Part shown: one piece after another, positions 62,042 through 64,000 of the stretch | Numbering within the stretch: the stretch's first letter is position 1 | Layout: each line of letters begins with the position of its first letter | From: Streptomyces antnestii | Lineage (GTDB): Bacteria; Actinomycetota; Actinomycetes; Streptomycetales; Streptomycetaceae | Assembly: GCF_004005495.1 (NCBI RefSeq) | Contig: NZ_RZYA01000002.1 | Coordinates: 310,001 to 374,000, forward strand | DNA length: 64,000 nucleotides | Direction of reading: 5' to 3' | Notes under the pieces: model-generated | The model's database searches: none | Seen by the model: the letters and a program-made list of their open reading frames with translations, nothing else | What the model was told of the DNA's origin: nothing | Program-made: the position numbers and the translations under genes

Positions 62042-63508
62042 CTAACCGCGCGGGAACACCGGAGGGAAGAGTTCGTCCACCGGGCGCCGGCGGTGGTCGC
62101 GCTCCGGGTATGCCGCGCGCATCTGGTCGAACAGCCGCTGGCCGGCTCGCCGCAGCGCGGGGAGGTCGACGCCGGGGATCGCGCCGTCGCGCATGACCAC
62201 CTTGCCGGCGACCATGGTGAGGACCGCGTCGCGGGCGGTGCCGTTGAGGACCAGGGTGCGCAGCGGGTCCTCGGTCACGCCCATGCGAAAGTCGTCCAGG
62301 GCGAACGCCGCGAGGTCGGCTGCCGCTCCCGGCGCGAGACGGCCGAGGTCCGGGCGGTGCAGGGCGGTCGCGCCGCCGGTCCACAGGGCGTCGAAGTAAC
62401 CGGCGAGGTGGCCCTGCCCGAGGTCACCGGCCTGGAGCTTGGCGATCTGGGTGCCGACGTCGATGCCCCGGATCAGGTCGGGTGGGAAGGAGTCCGTACC
62501 GAGGCACAGGTTCACGCCCTGCGCCCGGTAGCCGCCGAAGGTGTGCAGGTTGTGGGCGTACCGGGCGTTGGTGAGCGGGCAGTGCACGATCGAGACACCG
62601 GCGTCCGCCAGCACGGCGACATCCCCCGTGTCGGTGCCGAGGATCTCGGGATGCACGTCGAGCACGACACCGTGCGGGACGATCAGCCGGTCGGACAACA
62701 GGCCTGATTCGGCGATGAGTTGGAGCGGGGTGCGCCCGTAGGTCCGCTGGATGAACTCCCGCTCGGACACACCCTGCAGGGCGTGCAGGCGTATCAGCGC
62801 GCCCCGCCGGCCGGCGGCCTCGGCGACGTCGCGGAGCAGGTCGGGGGTGAGTGTCTCGATGCGGCAGGGGAGCAGGACTCCCGTCACCAGCGGGTCGTCG
62901 AGCAGCTCGGTGTGGTCCAGGAAGCGCAGCGCGTCGGCGAGGCCGCGCCGGCCCGCCTCCTCGTCGAAGCGCACGGTGCGCTTGCCGTCGGTGCCGATCA
63001 CGTTGACGCCGGAGCGGAACGAGGGGCCGAGGAACGAGCGCAGCCCGAGCCGCGACGACACCTCGGCCATCGCCACGAAGTCCTCGTAGGTCTCGGCCCA
63101 GTCGCTGTGCACCTCGGACGCGATCGGCATGTAGCTGGTGATGCCGTGCAGGGCGAGCTGGGTGAGCGCGTACTCGCGCACCGTGCGACGCTCCGCCGCG
63201 TCGAACACCGCGCGGGGCGCGTCGAAGTATTCGCTCGACCAGGTGAAGCCGGTGGACAGCTCGGGGGAGCCCCAGGAGTCCAGGATCAGGTGGTCGATGT
63301 CGGTGAGGGCGTCGAGGTCGATGAGGCCGGGGGTGATCACCGCGTCGCCGAGGTCGATGCGCTCGCCGGCCGGGTGCCGGTCGAGTTCCGTGCGCTCGCC
63401 CACGGCGAGGACGGTGTCTCCCTCGATCAGCACGGCGCCGTCGGGGATCTCCACGTGTGAGCGTCCGTCGTGGGCGATCACCCAGGACGCGGTCACCAAG
63501 GTCTTCAT
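62042..63508 (-). CDS. Amidohydrolase-superfamily protein with altered first metal motif
   Basis: A 488-residue protein of the cytosine deaminase/TrzN-like branch. The N-terminal beta-sandwich is AVLIEGDTVLAVGERTEL, and the barrel starts at DAVITPGLIDLDALTDIDHL. The usual HxH in this place is replaced (DLDAL), while the later ligands LIRLHALQG (His), RLIVPHGVVLD (His) and LCLGTDSFPPDL (Asp) are kept. It may bind one metal rather than two, or use the His three residues further on. ATG 63508 has AGGGAG five bases upstream. It is divergent from a peptide-type ABC permease gene, and GGTAYACC words lie near both starts. Substrate unknown; a deaminated heterocycle is plausible. Confidence 0.83.
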   Translation of the reverse strand: MKTLVTASWVIAHDGRSHVEIPDGAVLIEGDTVLAVGERTELDRHPAGERIDLGDAVITPGLIDLDALTDIDHLILDSWGSPELSTGFTWSSEYFDAPRAVFDAAERRTVREYALTQLALHGITSYMPIASEVHSDWAETYEDFVAMAEVSSRLGLRSFLGPSFRSGVNVIGTDGKRTVRFDEEAGRRGLADALRFLDHTELLDDPLVTGVLLPCRIETLTPDLLRDVAEAAGRRGALIRLHALQGVSEREFIQRTYGRTPLQLIAESGLLSDRLIVPHGVVLDVHPEILGTDTGDVAVLADAGVSIVHCPLTNARYAHNLHTFGGYRAQGVNLCLGTDSFPPDLIRGIDVGTQIAKLQAGDLGQGHLAGYFDALWTGGATALHRPDLGRLAPGAAADLAAFALDDFRMGVTEDPLRTLVLNGTARDAVLTMVAGKVVMRDGAIPGVDLPALRRAGQRLFDQMRAAYPERDHRRRPVDELFPPVFPRG

Positions 63509-63525
63509 CGGTCTCCCTCTCGGAT

Positions 63526-63535
63526 TTGGTACACC
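63526..63535 (-). promoter_or_regulatory. GGTACACC half-palindrome before the amidohydrolase
   Basis: TTGGTACACC lies 18 bases upstream of the amidohydrolase start. It resembles the GGTATACC word before the divergent gene and the half-sites of GntR-family operators. No gene lies in this 280-base gap. Confidence 0.35.
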
Positions 63536-63739
63536 ACGTGGGCGTAGCGCTCGCCGATGACCGGGTGGTGGGTGGTCGTCCCGCACGATCGGAACACGCC
63601 GCCGGCGTCGGTACGCGCCTTGCTGTGCGTGACCATATCCCGTCCGTGAGAAGGGACGTAAGGGCTGTTGCGGGGTGCGCTCGGGGCACGCAACGAGTCG
63701 GTCGCGGATCGAAAAAGACCCTGGTGGAAACCCGGATGC

Positions 63740-63749
63740 TTGGTATACC
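63740..63749 (+). promoter_or_regulatory. GGTATACC palindrome before the ABC permease
   Basis: TTGGTATACC contains a perfect 8-base palindrome 40 bases upstream of the permease start. Together with the copy near 63526 it suggests one regulator for both divergent genes. TATACC could alternatively be part of a -10 box. Confidence 0.4.
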
Positions 63750-63788
63750 GTTCCGGCCACCCACACCCCCGAGCACCGAAGGATCGAC

Positions 63789-64000
63789 GTGCCGGATCCG
63801 CATGAGCCGCCGAGTCGGACGCCCCGCGCCGACGCGCCGCAGCCCCCCGACGGGCAGGTGGCCACCCTGCCTTCACCGGAGCCCGTGGCCACACCCACCG
63901 AGCTCAGGCCCTCGGCGGAGATCGCCACCGCGCGGTCGCTGCTCGGCACGGCCTGGCTCCGGATCCGGCGCAGCCGGATCGCCGTCGCCGCGCTCGCCGT
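63789..64000 (+). CDS. N-terminus of a DppC/OppC-type ABC permease (cut by the window end)
   Basis: About 70 residues are visible from GTG 63789 (GAAGGATC upstream), running off the end. The first 45 are Pro/Ala-rich and acidic. Then comes SLLGTAWLRIRRSRIAVAAL, the OppC_N start that precedes the first membrane segment of dipeptide/oligopeptide permeases. The rest of the transporter should lie to the right. Next to an amidohydrolase, it may import that enzyme's substrate. Confidence 0.7.
   Translation, partial: MPDPHEPPSRTPRADAPQPPDGQVATLPSPEPVATPTELRPSAEIATARSLLGTAWLRIRRSRIAVAALA

Overview
The window is high-GC actinobacterial DNA, almost certainly a Streptomyces chromosome. The grounds are codon use, a short chaplin gene, many GTG and TTG starts, lipoproteins and secreted hydrolases, and small palindromic elements ending in CTAG. 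There is no plasmid or phage backbone, no CRISPR array and no rRNA. One tRNA, an initiator tRNA-Met, lies near 7.9 kb. Genes are cut at both ends: an AraC-type regulator at the left and a DppC/OppC-type permease at the right.

Layout. 1.6-7.8 kb is a hexarate island: L-talarate/galactarate dehydratase, 5-dehydro-4-deoxyglucarate dehydratase (KdgD), a LysR regulator, a GntP-type permease and glucarate dehydratase (GudD). 7.8-14.8 kb holds the tRNA, an HPP-type membrane protein, catalase-peroxidase KatG divergent from a Fur-family regulator, and several secreted or membrane proteins. 14.9-23.4 kb is a sugar locus: a ROK regulator divergent from an operon of a Gfo/Idh/MocA oxidoreductase, a three-gene sugar ABC importer and a secreted beta-helix protein, followed by a chaplin. 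23.5-26.3 kb carries remnants of a LuxR-type ATPase regulator and a SnoaL-like gene. 26.2-27.8 kb is a class II aldolase-like gene divergent from a TetR gene with a perfect palindrome between them. 27.8-36.2 kb has a secreted HAD phosphatase, a methyltransferase, two adjoining CTAG-ended palindromic elements, a MarR gene divergent from a UbiX/UbiD-type decarboxylase pair, an APC permease and an ADP-ribosylglycohydrolase.

36.3-50.2 kb is the most interesting region. A glutamine-synthetase-like ligase and a P450 lie in one operon. Ferredoxin, ferredoxin reductase, an acetoacetate-decarboxylase-like enzyme and three homoprotocatechuate enzymes (HpaE, HpaD and HpaG types) lie in the divergent operon. 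Then come a TetR gene and an operon of APC permease, PuuC-like aldehyde dehydrogenase and PuuD-like gamma-glutamyl hydrolase, closed by a MarR gene. A motif of the form GTTTG-N4-CAAAC lies at both divergent promoters, with variants upstream of the permease operon and the marR gene, so these genes look like one regulon. I infer a route in which an aromatic amine is gamma-glutamylated, oxidised by the P450 and passed to meta-cleavage of homoprotocatechuate.

50.2-57.6 kb holds a 2-oxoglutarate oxygenase pair, a secreted beta-lactamase-fold hydrolase, a GT87-like membrane protein, a VOC protein, and a quinone-oxidoreductase-like gene divergent from a GlxA-type regulator. 57.7-61.9 kb is a sulfonate-sulfur operon (SsuD, permease, TauA/SsuA-type lipoprotein, ATPase) headed by a cysteine-rich leader peptide and a hairpin. 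62.0-64.0 kb has an unusual amidohydrolase divergent from a peptide-type ABC permease, with a GGTAYACC motif on each side.

Functions come from reading the proteins by eye against known families. No search or alignment was run.
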